Source: Christensenella sp. UBA2853
GTDB taxonomy: Bacteria > Bacillota > Clostridia > Christensenellales > Aristaeellaceae
Direction: 5' to 3'
Length of the DNA stretch: 40,872 nucleotides
Assembly (NCBI GenBank): GCA_002350845.1
Contig: DEFL01000022.1
Span: 1 to 40,872, forward strand
The translations under genes were made by a program, and so were the position numbers. The notes beneath the pieces were generated by a model, which did no database searches, was not told where the DNA came from, and saw only the letters and a list, made by a program, of their open reading frames with translations. Shown here one piece after another: positions 25,754-33,672 of the stretch; within the stretch, counting starts at the first letter, position 1; each line of letters starts with the position of its first letter.

Positions 25754-27475
25754 TTATGCCAGCAGCTTTTCGGAGTCTTCACGCAGCTTCTCGTTGAGGG
25801 CCGCTGCCTTGTCGGCATCCTTGTCGTTGGTGTTGACATAGAGCTTGATCTTGGGCTCGGTGCCGGAAGGACGGACGCAGACCCAGTTGCCGCCCTCGAG
25901 CTCATAGTAGAGCACGTCGGAGGAAGGCAGGTCGATGGTCTCGGTACCGCTCTCGGACACGCGGGTATGGTTGAGGTAGTCGCGAACTGCGGTGACCTTG
26001 AGGCCTGCGAGCTCCTTCGGGGGATTCTCGCGCAGTTCCCTCATGATCGTCTTCATGCGGCTCAGGCCGTCCATGCCGGGCAGGGTCTTGGAAACGACCT
26101 TCTCGACATAGTAGCCGTACTGCTTGAAGATCTCCTGGATGCGGTCATACAGGGTGATGCCTTCCGCTTCGCAGGCAGCCGCCACTTCGGAGACGAGCAG
26201 GGAGGCATTGACGCCGTCCTTGTCGCGCACGAACGTGGAGGACAGGAAGCCGTAGCTCTCTTCGAAACCGAACAGGAAGGTGTTGCTGCCGGTATCCTGG
26301 AACTGCTGGATCTTTTCGCCGATGAACTTGAAGCCGGTCAGGGTTTCAAACATCTTCACGCCATAGTGCTCGCAGATGCGGTTGGCCAGGGATGTGGACA
26401 CGATGGACTTGACCGCAGCACCGTTCTTGGGCAGGGTGCCCTGCTTGGCCTTGGTGTCGAGGATGTACTGCAGCAGCACGCAGCCGATCTGGTTGCCGGT
26501 GAGCAGGTGGAAGACGCCGTCATGACCGCGCACGGCCAGGCCCAGACGGTCGCAGTCAGGGTCAGTGGCGAAGATAACATTGGCCTTGACCTCATCAGCC
26601 AGCTTTTCGGCCAGCACGAAGGCGCCGGGATCTTCGGGGTTCGGGACCTTCACGGTGCTGAAGTTGCCGTCGGGCTTTTCCTGCTCAGGCACAACAGCCA
26701 CCTTGGTGATGCCGATTTCCTTGAGCATGCGGCGGACCGGGACATTGCCGGAGCCGTGGAGGGGCGTATAGACGATGGAGAGCTTGTCGCCCTGTTCCTT
26801 GAGCATTTCAGGCTGGATGCACAGGGTGCGGATATCCTTCATGTAGTCGTCGTCGACTTCCTTGTCGCCGATGATCTTCAGCAGGCCGCTCTTGAGGGCT
26901 TCTTCCTCATCCATGCAGACCGCGTCGGTGTAGGACAGGGCCTGGATATAGGAAGTCACGGCATCGGCTGCTTCCGGTCCGAGCTGAGCGCCGTCATCCC
27001 CGTACACTTTGTAGCCGTTGTACTGGGGCGGATTGTGGCTGGCCGTGATCACGACGCCGCCGGCTGCGTTGAGATGGCGGACGGCATAGGACAGAATCGG
27101 AACGGGACGAAGGGCATCAAACAGGAAGGCCGGAACACCGTTGGCGCTCAGCACGAGCGCTGTGTCCTTGGCAAACTCGGTGGAGAAACGGCGGCTGTCA
27201 TATGCAATCACAACACCGCGCTTTGCATTCTCCGGATCCTGCATCAGGTACTGGGCCAGACCCTTGGTTGCACGACGCACGTTGTATTTGTTCATACGGT
27301 TGGTGCCGGCACCCAGAACGCCGCGCATACCGGCCGTGCCGAAGGACAGACCCGTGTAGAAACGGTCCTGGATCTCAGCTTCGTTGCCGGCGATCGCCTT
27401 GAGGTCTTCTACGGTTTCCGGATCATTGGCAAAATCCGCAAGCCACTGTTCATAAGCCTTCTTGACATCCACCAT
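25754..27475 (-). CDS. pgcA: Phosphoglucomutase/phosphomannomutase (alpha-D-phosphohexomutase)
   Basis: A 573-residue cytoplasmic enzyme interconverting hexose 1- and 6-phosphates, linking sugar catabolism with nucleotide-sugar synthesis. All four family signatures are present: phosphoserine loop TASHNPPQYNG with Ser146, magnesium loop DPDCDRLG (Asp305, 307, 309), sugar-specificity loop GFEESYG (403-409) and phosphate-binding RPSGTEPKIK (about 535). The N-terminal FGTAGMRG is typical of the B. subtilis PgcA branch, which prefers glucose phosphates, so I use that symbol with moderate certainty. GGGAG lies nine bases before the ATG. It lies between surface-protein and SEC-C genes with no obvious operon partner. 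Confidence 0.95.
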   Translation of the reverse strand: MVDVKKAYEQWLADFANDPETVEDLKAIAGNEAEIQDRFYTGLSFGTAGMRGVLGAGTNRMNKYNVRRATKGLAQYLMQDPENAKRGVVIAYDSRRFSTEFAKDTALVLSANGVPAFLFDALRPVPILSYAVRHLNAAGGVVITASHNPPQYNGYKVYGDDGAQLGPEAADAVTSYIQALSYTDAVCMDEEEALKSGLLKIIGDKEVDDDYMKDIRTLCIQPEMLKEQGDKLSIVYTPLHGSGNVPVRRMLKEIGITKVAVVPEQEKPDGNFSTVKVPNPEDPGAFVLAEKLADEVKANVIFATDPDCDRLGLAVRGHDGVFHLLTGNQIGCVLLQYILDTKAKQGTLPKNGAAVKSIVSTSLANRICEHYGVKMFETLTGFKFIGEKIQQFQDTGSNTFLFGFEESYGFLSSTFVRDKDGVNASLLVSEVAAACEAEGITLYDRIQEIFKQYGYYVEKVVSKTLPGMDGLSRMKTIMRELRENPPKELAGLKVTAVRDYLNHTRVSESGTETIDLPSSDVLYYELEGGNWVCVRPSGTEPKIKLYVNTNDKDADKAAALNEKLREDSEKLLA

Positions 27476-27560
27476 AGGAAAAAACTCCCTTCCAATCTTT
27501 CAATTTGACGCCTACGCGTCTCTATTCCACCGGGCCGGGCCCGGAGAATATACCCATCAA

Positions 27561-28745
27561 TCAGTTGCCCGTTCCGTGGCACTTCCGGAACAGTTTTCCG
27601 GAGCCGCACGGGCACAGATCATCCTCACCCGGAAGCGGTTCCATCAGGTCGAGCACACTCAGGTACTGCCGGTCCGACACGCGCTGGGCCGCGCGGACTT
27701 CTGCAATCGTCCAGCCCTTGAGCGCCCACTGCGGGCAGTCTTCCAGAAACTCCCGGACGAGCCCCCGGTATTCCCTGCGCTCCGCGGGTGTTTTCAGCTT
27801 CCGGCCAAGCGCCATCAGCTGCTCTTCTGCCTCGCTCCTTCGCCCCACCAGGATCTGCATGGCCGCCTGGGAAAGACGGACACAGAGCGCATGCGCTTTC
27901 TTGGAGTGCCGGATGCGCTTGCGGACCGCTGCGTTCAGTGAGCCCTGCACGTCGGATGGATCCTGCGGCAGCTCTTTTCCCGGTGTCAGGAGGACATACA
28001 GCGGATAGGCCGCTTCCCCCGTCACCAGGGAGATGATTTCCTCTTGCCGGTCCCTTGAGTCCGTGCCGTAGCGGTACGGAAGCTTTCTGTACAGGGCGCT
28101 CTCAAGGTTTTCCATGAACGCGGGATCATTTATCACGCGCTCATCGAGCAGGAGCATCATGCCCTCCCACTCTTTCACGGAAGACTGGCCGTGCCGCTCC
28201 AGCATCGCGCTGAGGATGCCGCCTTCCAGGAATTCCGGATCAAGGTCCTCATCCTGTGCTGTCAGGACATCCATCATCGTATCCAGATTGACCATGCCCC
28301 ACCGGTCCAGGAGTTCGTCCACCGCTTCCTGCATTTCATCCACGCGCCCGATCTCTTCCTCGGTCTCTTCCGACAGGGGTTCCAGCACCTGGAGCGCCAG
28401 AGGATCCACTCTGAACTCTTCTTCCGTCCGTACGGCAAGCCCCATGCCGATCAGCTGATAGAGCGCCGCCAGTCCCTGAAAAAAGCCGGAGACATGGTCG
28501 ACGGCATAATAACCGTCTCTCTTTTTCCACACGTTCGAGAGCCTGCGCATCTCCTGGATTCGCTGGAGTCCCAGCTTCATCTGGAGTTCCTGCGGTGAGA
28601 GTTTTTCCATTGCCCGGGCCAGTTCCGCTTCCGTCCCGTCCCTGTCCAGCGTGTTCCATTCCTCCGAATAGACACCCAGACGGAACGCAGTCCGCCGAAG
28701 CTCTTCCAGATCCCGTCCCGGGAGCGCCACTCTCGTCCGCTTCAT
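27561..28745 (-). CDS. SEC-C motif protein of unknown function
   Basis: A 394-residue soluble protein ending in a zinc-binding SEC-C motif: Cys378-x-Cys380-x8-Cys389-His390 (CPCGSGKLFRKCHG). This motif occurs at the end of SecA and in many unrelated proteins. The remainder is helical and charged, with acidic stretches (EETEEEIGRVDEMQ near 125) and no known catalytic motif; it is not SecA because no ATPase domains are present. GGAGG lies five bases before the ATG. It lies 85 bases upstream of the phosphohexomutase gene on the same strand, a spacing that may or may not be read through. Confidence 0.85.
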   Translation of the reverse strand: MKRTRVALPGRDLEELRRTAFRLGVYSEEWNTLDRDGTEAELARAMEKLSPQELQMKLGLQRIQEMRRLSNVWKKRDGYYAVDHVSGFFQGLAALYQLIGMGLAVRTEEEFRVDPLALQVLEPLSEETEEEIGRVDEMQEAVDELLDRWGMVNLDTMMDVLTAQDEDLDPEFLEGGILSAMLERHGQSSVKEWEGMMLLLDERVINDPAFMENLESALYRKLPYRYGTDSRDRQEEIISLVTGEAAYPLYVLLTPGKELPQDPSDVQGSLNAAVRKRIRHSKKAHALCVRLSQAAMQILVGRRSEAEEQLMALGRKLKTPAERREYRGLVREFLEDCPQWALKGWTIAEVRAAQRVSDRQYLSVLDLMEPLPGEDDLCPCGSGKLFRKCHGTGN

Positions 28746-29135
28746 TCAAACCTCCAACCAGCTATACCGGCATAATCAACCGTTTTTGTCTTTCGACATC
28801 CACATCATAATTCCTCTTGCCTGGCGGATTTTTCTTCTGCCTCCGCGCTTCCATTCTGTCCCGTCAACCCGGTGAATCCAGATCGAGGTGTTTCAGTCAT
28901 TCCGTCCGCCATACAGGTGCTTCCTTCCTCCGAGAACACTAAAAATACAGGAATTTCAATGGTTTCACTTTTTCCTGTCCTTGACAGGAATGGTCTGCAG
29001 ATGTAATGTATGTGCATATTCTATCTTCACTGTTGCATAAATATACCACGTTTCCTTTCGGTGCGTGCTTTTATTGATGCTGCATGAAGAAATAGTCAGA
29101 AAACCAGATTGAAAAGGAAAGAAGGATGTTGAGCC
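28746..29135. other. Gene-free intergenic region between divergent genes
   Basis: No supported gene. A minus-strand frame at 28805-29017 would encode up to 70 residues, or 35 from an internal ATG, but has no recognisable features. The region must contain the promoter of the SEC-C gene (not clearly identified) and the plus-strand promoter with palindrome described separately. Confidence 0.55.
28972..29009 (+). promoter_or_regulatory. Promoter with overlapping palindromic operator candidate
   Basis: A perfect TTGACA -35 (28981-28986), 17-bp spacer and a weak TAATGT -10 (29004-29009) precede the small secreted protein gene. An 8-bp perfect inverted repeat, TTCCTGTC (28972-28979) and GACAGGAA (28983-28990), overlaps the -35, as expected of a repressor site. 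The leader would be about 120 bases. Confidence 0.45.
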
Positions 29136-29417
29136 ATGAAAAAGAGAATCACCATTATGCTCCTTGTTGCCGTACTGCTCTCTGCGCTGCTGGTCGCTCC
29201 GGCTTTCTCACAGAAGCTTGGCTATAAAGAGCCAGACAATCGTCCCTCCTATGTCCAGCACTGGTTTGAGCGCGTCACAACAACATGTCCAAGCTGCGGT
29301 CAGTCTGTCACTTACAATTCAACTTCCGATAATTTCTTTATTAACGGAAAGCTGGATCACACAGAAAACTACGGTGGAGGATATGTCTGTCCTTTCTGCG
29401 GTTACCGCAGTTGGTAA
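29136..29417 (+). CDS. Small secreted protein with a four-cysteine zinc-ribbon-like motif
   Basis: A 93-residue protein with a clear signal peptide (MKKR, hydrophobic core, APAFS/Q, cut near 25). The mature part of about 68 residues has two CPxCG knuckles, Cys51-x2-Cys54 and Cys85-x2-Cys88, separated by a Tyr/Asn-rich loop, the layout of a zinc ribbon. Such knuckles are common in cytoplasmic proteins but unusual on an exported one, where they might hold metal or form disulfides. AGAAGGA lies about ten bases before the ATG. It is monocistronic with its own promoter and terminator. I do not recognise the family. Confidence 0.8.
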   Translation: MKKRITIMLLVAVLLSALLVAPAFSQKLGYKEPDNRPSYVQHWFERVTTTCPSCGQSVTYNSTSDNFFINGKLDHTENYGGGYVCPFCGYRSW

Positions 29418-29464
29418 AACCTGAACGCTGCGTGGATTGAGAGATCCTGTCATAACAAAACCAT

Positions 29465-29516
29465 AGCTGTGAAGAGATGCCTCTGCAGAAGAGACATATC
29501 TTTCACAGCTCTTTTT
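29465..29516 (+). terminator. Intrinsic terminator of the small secreted protein gene
   Basis: AGCTGTGAA (29465-29473) pairs with TTCACAGCT (29502-29510), followed by CTTTTT. The 28-base loop can form further pairs. Confidence 0.75.
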
Positions 29517-29537
29517 CGTGTCACCGCGCTTTTGGGC

Positions 29538-29566
29538 TTGCCATCGGATTTTTTTCCTCGTATACT
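29538..29566 (+). promoter_or_regulatory. Predicted sigma-70-type promoter of the isomerase gene
   Basis: TTGCCA (29538-29543), exactly 17 bases, TATACT (29561-29566). Transcription would begin near 29573, giving a leader of about 47 bases. Confidence 0.65.
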
Positions 29567-29619
29567 TTCTGTACACGATGGAATACTTACCACATCCGAC
29601 ATGAAAGGAAGCTGACGTT

Positions 29620-30465
29620 ATGAATATTGGCATCCGCCTGCACGATACAAAGGGCACGACGCTCGAAGAACATCTTCAGAGCGCCAAGGCCCAGGGATTT
29701 ACCTGTGTGCATCTCGCCCTTCAGAAAACCATTCCCGGTTTTTCCATGAACGATGCGCCGTCCCTTCTGACCGATGATCTGGCCCGCGAAGTCCGTGGGC
29801 TTCTGGAAAAATATGACCTCCAGTGCGCGGTGCTCGGCTGCTACCTGAACCTGGCCACGCCCGACATGGATGCCTACCGCCACACCGCGGACATCTACCG
29901 CGCGCATCTGGATTTTGCTGCGAAGATCGGCGCGCTGTGCGTGGGCACCGAGACCGGTGCCCCGAACACCGGCTACAAGACAGAGCCGGCATGCTGGACG
30001 GAAGAATCCCTGAACCTGTTCATTGACCGCGTGCGGCCCATCGTTGAGCATGCAGAAAAAGCAGGAGTTCCGCTCGCCATTGAACCTGTGTGCCGCCATA
30101 TTGTCTCCACCCCTGCGCGCGCAAGGAAGGTGCTCGATGCCATTCCTTCCGGGCAGCTGAAGATCATCCTGGACACAGTCAATCTCCTGACGCCGGAAAA
30201 CTATCCGCAGGCAGAGACCTTCATTCAGGAGAGCTTCCAGCTTTTCGGGGACAAGATCCTGGTCCTGCACCTCAAGGATTTCAAGCCTGTCGAAGGCATG
30301 ACCGACCTCATGCCTGTGTGCTGCGCATGCGGCCTGGGCGTGATGAAGTACAAGTCCCTCCTGAAGTTTGGCAGCGAGCACAACCTGCCCATGACGCTTG
30401 AGGACACACGCCCCGAGAACGCCGAGCATGCCCGCGTCTTCCTTGAGTGCGTGGCGGCAAGATAA
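29620..30465 (+). CDS. Sugar phosphate isomerase/epimerase-like TIM-barrel protein (AP endonuclease 2 family)
   Basis: A 281-residue cytoplasmic protein of the xylose-isomerase-like fold. The metal ligands line up: Glu155 (LAIEPV), Asp185 (IILDTVN), His217 (LHLKD) and Glu261 (TLEDTRP). This family includes ketose epimerases, inosose isomerases, and keto-glycoside lyases, so the reaction cannot be fixed. The unusual CCACG stretch (about 234-238) is not a known motif. AAAGGAA precedes the ATG. It is a single transcription unit convergent with the FAD oxidoreductase gene. Confidence 0.85.
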   Translation: MNIGIRLHDTKGTTLEEHLQSAKAQGFTCVHLALQKTIPGFSMNDAPSLLTDDLAREVRGLLEKYDLQCAVLGCYLNLATPDMDAYRHTADIYRAHLDFAAKIGALCVGTETGAPNTGYKTEPACWTEESLNLFIDRVRPIVEHAEKAGVPLAIEPVCRHIVSTPARARKVLDAIPSGQLKIILDTVNLLTPENYPQAETFIQESFQLFGDKILVLHLKDFKPVEGMTDLMPVCCACGLGVMKYKSLLKFGSEHNLPMTLEDTRPENAEHARVFLECVAAR

Positions 30466-30496
30466 CCATTTTCCCCTTCCGACATTCAAACATGAC

Positions 30497-30526
30497 AAAA
30501 CCTGCGGCAGCCGCCGCAGGTTTTTT
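30497..30526. terminator. Strong bidirectional intrinsic terminator
   Basis: AAAACCTGCGGC (30497-30508), loop AGCC, GCCGCAGGTTTT (30513-30524), with six T in total on the plus strand and TTTT on the minus. It lies between the convergent isomerase and FAD oxidoreductase genes. Confidence 0.9.
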
Positions 30527-30576
30527 GTGTCCCGTGCGTTTCCCTTGCGCAGTCCGGCCTGCTGAACAAAACCATC

Positions 30577-32346
30577 CTACACACATTCAAAAGCAAAGAC
30601 CCGCACCGTTGCATGGCCCCATGTCTCCAGAATGGTCATCTCCAGCCTGACGCAGCGCGAAAGCTGCACAGGGTGAACGCACAGCCGATGGTAATTCCTG
30701 GTTTCTTCGATCAGAACAACGCGTTCCCCGTCCTCCCGTACCGCGGTCACCCGATAGGCTTTGACCATGGTGGGCGGGACACAGGACGGCTCACAGGACA
30801 GCAGCCGATTGTGGAACAGGTTCCGGTTCAGTTCACGCTCCATCCGGGGCAGTGACTCGCGGTTGAGATCGCTGTCAAACACAATCCGGATGGCCTGCAG
30901 GTCCTGCGGAGAATCGAAGCGATAGCACACGGTATCCCCTTTGCCTGCATGCCACGCATGATCATTGCCTTCCCTGGGGCGGTCGATGCCGTCCAGGAGA
31001 TGCTCAAGTCCCTCTCCGTCCCCCGTCAGGTCCGCCTTCAGGCACTTCTCGCTGACGCTGCGGAGATGGTGCGGCAGAAAACAGTCATCCCACTGAAGGC
31101 AGGACTGCACCTCCCCGATATGGTCCCTGGCGATCCCGGAGGGAAGACAGCCGTACCGGACCGCAAGCGCTGCGGCGGTGCCCACTGCCTGCCCGAGAAG
31201 GGCACAGGTCCCCATGACGCGGGTGGAACTCATGGCCGCATGCGTCACGGAGATGTTTCTTCCTGCAAACATGAGATTCGGCACACTCTCCGAATACAGG
31301 CAGCCAAATGGGATCCCATACGGCGAAGGCGCGGGGTGAAAGATGTTGGGCGGTTCGGTCGTCCGGAACCCGGCCGGATGATGGTCATCCATGGTCCATC
31401 CGCCGTACGCGATTTCATCGTCAAAATCGCCGCCCGCGAGCACCTCGTTCTCGGTCAGCGTATGCGCCCCGATATACCGTCTGCTCTCCCGCTTGCCCGG
31501 AAGCATGCCGACCCAGTTCAGTTTCCAGTTCTTATGCTTTTCCTTCTCCTCCGGGTCGTTTTTCAGATAATCCCACATGCCATAGGCCATGCCCAGGAGT
31601 TCATCCCGGAGCTCTTCCGCGTCCCCGATGGTATCCCTGTCGCCGCCGGCTTCGAGATACCAGAAATTCTCCTGAATGCTGCCAAGGTTCGGGCGGCGGT
31701 GCACCAGTTTTTCCCTGGTGATCTTTTCTGCAAATGCCGGCGCCGTATAGGCATGCTCCTCGGTCGTTTCCTCCGCCTGCAGGAGAATGCTGTTCCCCAT
31801 GGTGCACGCATCCGCTTCTTCCGGTTCAATACTCTCCTGAAATTCGCCCCGCGCTTCCCGGCCCTGCCGGAACGGGGCCCCGGTCAGCGGGGCGAGAATA
31901 CTGTCCCCGGAACAGTCGGCAAAGAGTTTCGCCCGCACTCTGTGAAAGCGCTGCGTGGTCATCTGCCAGCCGGTCACCGAACAGATCTGTCCGTTTTCCA
32001 TTTCCGCATCCATGCACGAGCAGTTGAGCAGCAGAAGGATCTTCGGTTCACTGCGCACTGTTTCATACAGAATGCTGTCCCAGACTGAGTAGTTTTTGTC
32101 CGGGTTCCGGTACTGGTTTTCCATCATGATTTCTTCCAGCAGCCCCGCTTCACGGTTGCTCTCTCCGTGCGCCCCGCAGACCCACATGCGGATTTCACTG
32201 GAAGCATTGCCGCCCAGCATGGGGCGTTCCTGCATCAGGGCAACACTCGCGCCGTGCCGTGCAGCCGCGACGGCAGCGCACAATCCGGAAAGCCCTCCGC
32301 CAACCACACAGAAATCCACTTCATGGTCCATCGTTTTCAGTGCCAA
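30577..32346 (-). CDS. FAD-dependent oxidoreductase (FAD_oxidored family)
   Basis: A flavoprotein of about 589 residues. The dinucleotide fold is at the N terminus: VDFCVVGGGLSGLCAAVAAARHG with GGGLSG at 16-21, followed by GGNASSEIR, and the C-terminal FAD contact LMFAGRNISVTHAAMSSTRVMGTCALLGQAVG (about 385-420). Residues about 430-589 form a beta-rich discoidin-like tail often seen in this family. These proteins commonly sit in carbohydrate loci; the substrate is unknown. AAGGAGG lies eight bases before TTG 32346, which I take as start; an ATG at 32370 overlaps that site and lacks its own. It follows the aldo/keto reductase gene by 175 bases that contain a 15-bp hairpin. Confidence 0.88.
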   Translation of the reverse strand: MALKTMDHEVDFCVVGGGLSGLCAAVAAARHGASVALMQERPMLGGNASSEIRMWVCGAHGESNREAGLLEEIMMENQYRNPDKNYSVWDSILYETVRSEPKILLLLNCSCMDAEMENGQICSVTGWQMTTQRFHRVRAKLFADCSGDSILAPLTGAPFRQGREARGEFQESIEPEEADACTMGNSILLQAEETTEEHAYTAPAFAEKITREKLVHRRPNLGSIQENFWYLEAGGDRDTIGDAEELRDELLGMAYGMWDYLKNDPEEKEKHKNWKLNWVGMLPGKRESRRYIGAHTLTENEVLAGGDFDDEIAYGGWTMDDHHPAGFRTTEPPNIFHPAPSPYGIPFGCLYSESVPNLMFAGRNISVTHAAMSSTRVMGTCALLGQAVGTAAALAVRYGCLPSGIARDHIGEVQSCLQWDDCFLPHHLRSVSEKCLKADLTGDGEGLEHLLDGIDRPREGNDHAWHAGKGDTVCYRFDSPQDLQAIRIVFDSDLNRESLPRMERELNRNLFHNRLLSCEPSCVPPTMVKAYRVTAVREDGERVVLIEETRNYHRLCVHPVQLSRCVRLEMTILETWGHATVRVFAFECV

Positions 32347-32456
32347 ACTGTTTTCCTCCTTCCGGCGCATCCCCAAACCTGCGCTGCGCCATTGCTGTTC
32401 CCTGGCTGCGGTCTCTCTCAATCAGAGAAAGCCGGAGTGCCTGCATTCCGCCAGGG

Positions 32457-32493
32457 ACAGGAAAAGAGCTTCTTCTCAAAGCTCTTTTCCTGT
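32457..32493 (-). terminator. Long perfect intercistronic hairpin
   Basis: ACAGGAAAAGAGCTT (32457-32471) pairs perfectly over 15 bp with AAGCTCTTTTCCTGT (32479-32493), loop of seven. On the minus strand no T run follows, so it is a poor classical terminator; the T run is inside the stem. It may stabilise or separate the aldo/keto reductase transcript from the oxidoreductase gene. Confidence 0.5.
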
Positions 32494-32521
32494 GCAGCTT
32501 GTCCTGCTTCCTATTCCATTG

Positions 32522-33436
32522 TCAGTACTTTTTTTCCGGATGGAAGAACGGATACTCCTTCACTTCTTCCAGATGCGCCGCGAGCATCGCTTTTTCCTCT
32601 TCGGAAATCGGTCGGGAAAGCAGTTCATCAATCTGATGTACCCCGAACGAGAAATGGTCATAGTTTCCCGGCGGGATGATCGTATGCACGCCCAGGGACT
32701 GGACATACCGGATGCCCGCGCAGAGCAGTTCGGTTTCCGTTTCCGTATCAAACGGCCGGCACCAGGACTTGGGATATTTGGAGGCATACCGCTCCTCATC
32801 GCTCTTCCAGGCGCGCTCAATCATGGACTTCATGCACAGAATGCCCATATTCCGCTCCTTCGCCTTTTCGAGCAGCCGCCTGCCCATGCCCCAGCCCATA
32901 TGCATATGCCAGTTAAACGGGAAAAGCACGGTATCAAAATCGTAGAGTTCCAGTGCCCTGAGGGCCACGTCCTCATTGTGGGCCGTAATGCCAAGATGCT
33001 TTGCGATGCCCTTTTCCTTCATTTCCAGCAGCATTTCCATCGTGCCGCCAGGGCCAAAGGCGCGTTCCAGCTCTTCCATCGTGGAAAGTCCATGGAGCTG
33101 ATACACGTCAAAGTAATCCGTATGCAGGAGCTTCAGGGATTTCTCCATTTCGGGCTGTGCTGTTTTTCTCAGCCGCTCCGCGGTCTTGCACGCGAGGTGA
33201 ATGTCCTTGCGGAACGGGATCAGGGAATTGCCGAGCTGGAGCTCCGCGTTCCCATAGGTCGGTGCCACATCGAAGTAGTTGACGCCCTGCTCAATGGCCC
33301 AGGCGACCTGACGGTCGGAAATGGGCTGTCCGTCCTGGGCATAGCTTCTTCCGTCGTACTCGGTGGCAGAGACAATGCCGCCGTACGTGACGGCAGAAAT
33401 CTCAAAGCCGCATCTTCCAAAGACATTGTATTTCAT
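32522..33436 (-). CDS. Aldo/keto reductase
   Basis: A 304-residue NAD(P)H-dependent oxidoreductase of the TIM-barrel AKR superfamily. The catalytic tetrad is visible: Asp56 and Tyr61 (FDVAPTYG), Lys84 (ACKTAE) and His115 (YQLHGL). ITAHN (about 165) and IIPPGN (about 264) correspond to the cofactor region. AAGGA lies eight bases before ATG 33436, the chosen start; a longer frame to 33511 has no site. It is the first gene before the FAD oxidoreductase on the same strand. Substrates are probably sugar-derived carbonyl compounds but cannot be specified. Confidence 0.92.
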   Translation of the reverse strand: MKYNVFGRCGFEISAVTYGGIVSATEYDGRSYAQDGQPISDRQVAWAIEQGVNYFDVAPTYGNAELQLGNSLIPFRKDIHLACKTAERLRKTAQPEMEKSLKLLHTDYFDVYQLHGLSTMEELERAFGPGGTMEMLLEMKEKGIAKHLGITAHNEDVALRALELYDFDTVLFPFNWHMHMGWGMGRRLLEKAKERNMGILCMKSMIERAWKSDEERYASKYPKSWCRPFDTETETELLCAGIRYVQSLGVHTIIPPGNYDHFSFGVHQIDELLSRPISEEEKAMLAAHLEEVKEYPFFHPEKKY

Positions 33437-33487
33437 ACCTGTTATCCTTTCTGTTCCGGAACCTTCATGGCGCTCTTTGCTGTGCCC

Positions 33488-33516
33488 ATTGTACCATCGA
33501 TATCCCGTCAATACAA
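33488..33516 (-). promoter_or_regulatory. Predicted promoter of the aldo/keto reductase gene
   Basis: On the minus strand TTGTAT (33516-33511), 17-bp spacer, TACAAT (33493-33488). The leader would be about 45 bases. Confidence 0.5.
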
Positions 33517-33557
33517 TATTCTCGAAAGCCCCTTACCTGTTTTCCCGTGAATTCCGT

Positions 33558-33595
33558 AAAAATGCGCAGGCAGCCAGAACAGCCGCCTGCGCGTT
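33558..33595 (-). terminator. Intrinsic terminator of the large repeat-protein gene
   Basis: On the minus strand AACGCGCAGGC (33595-33585) pairs with GCCTGCGCATT (33571-33561) and runs into TTTTT (33562-33558), 78 bases after the stop at 33673. Confidence 0.8.
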
Positions 33596-33672
33596 CTTAT
33601 TGTTTCCCTCTGCTGCCTGCCCTATTCAGGCACAGCACAGGAAGAAAGGTTTTCGTTTCAGTGGAAGATGCC

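Noticed and set aside
25733..27508. Plus-strand frame of 591 residues opposite the phosphohexomutase
   Set aside because: Antisense shadow; all four phosphohexomutase signatures are on the minus strand.
27530..27544. Short G+C palindrome CCGGGC/GCCCGG after the SEC-C gene
   Set aside because: Only 6 bp and no T run; not enough to call a terminator.
28805..29017. Minus-strand 70-residue frame in the intergenic region
   Set aside because: No motif, weak ribosome site and overlap with the promoter palindrome; not supportable as a gene.
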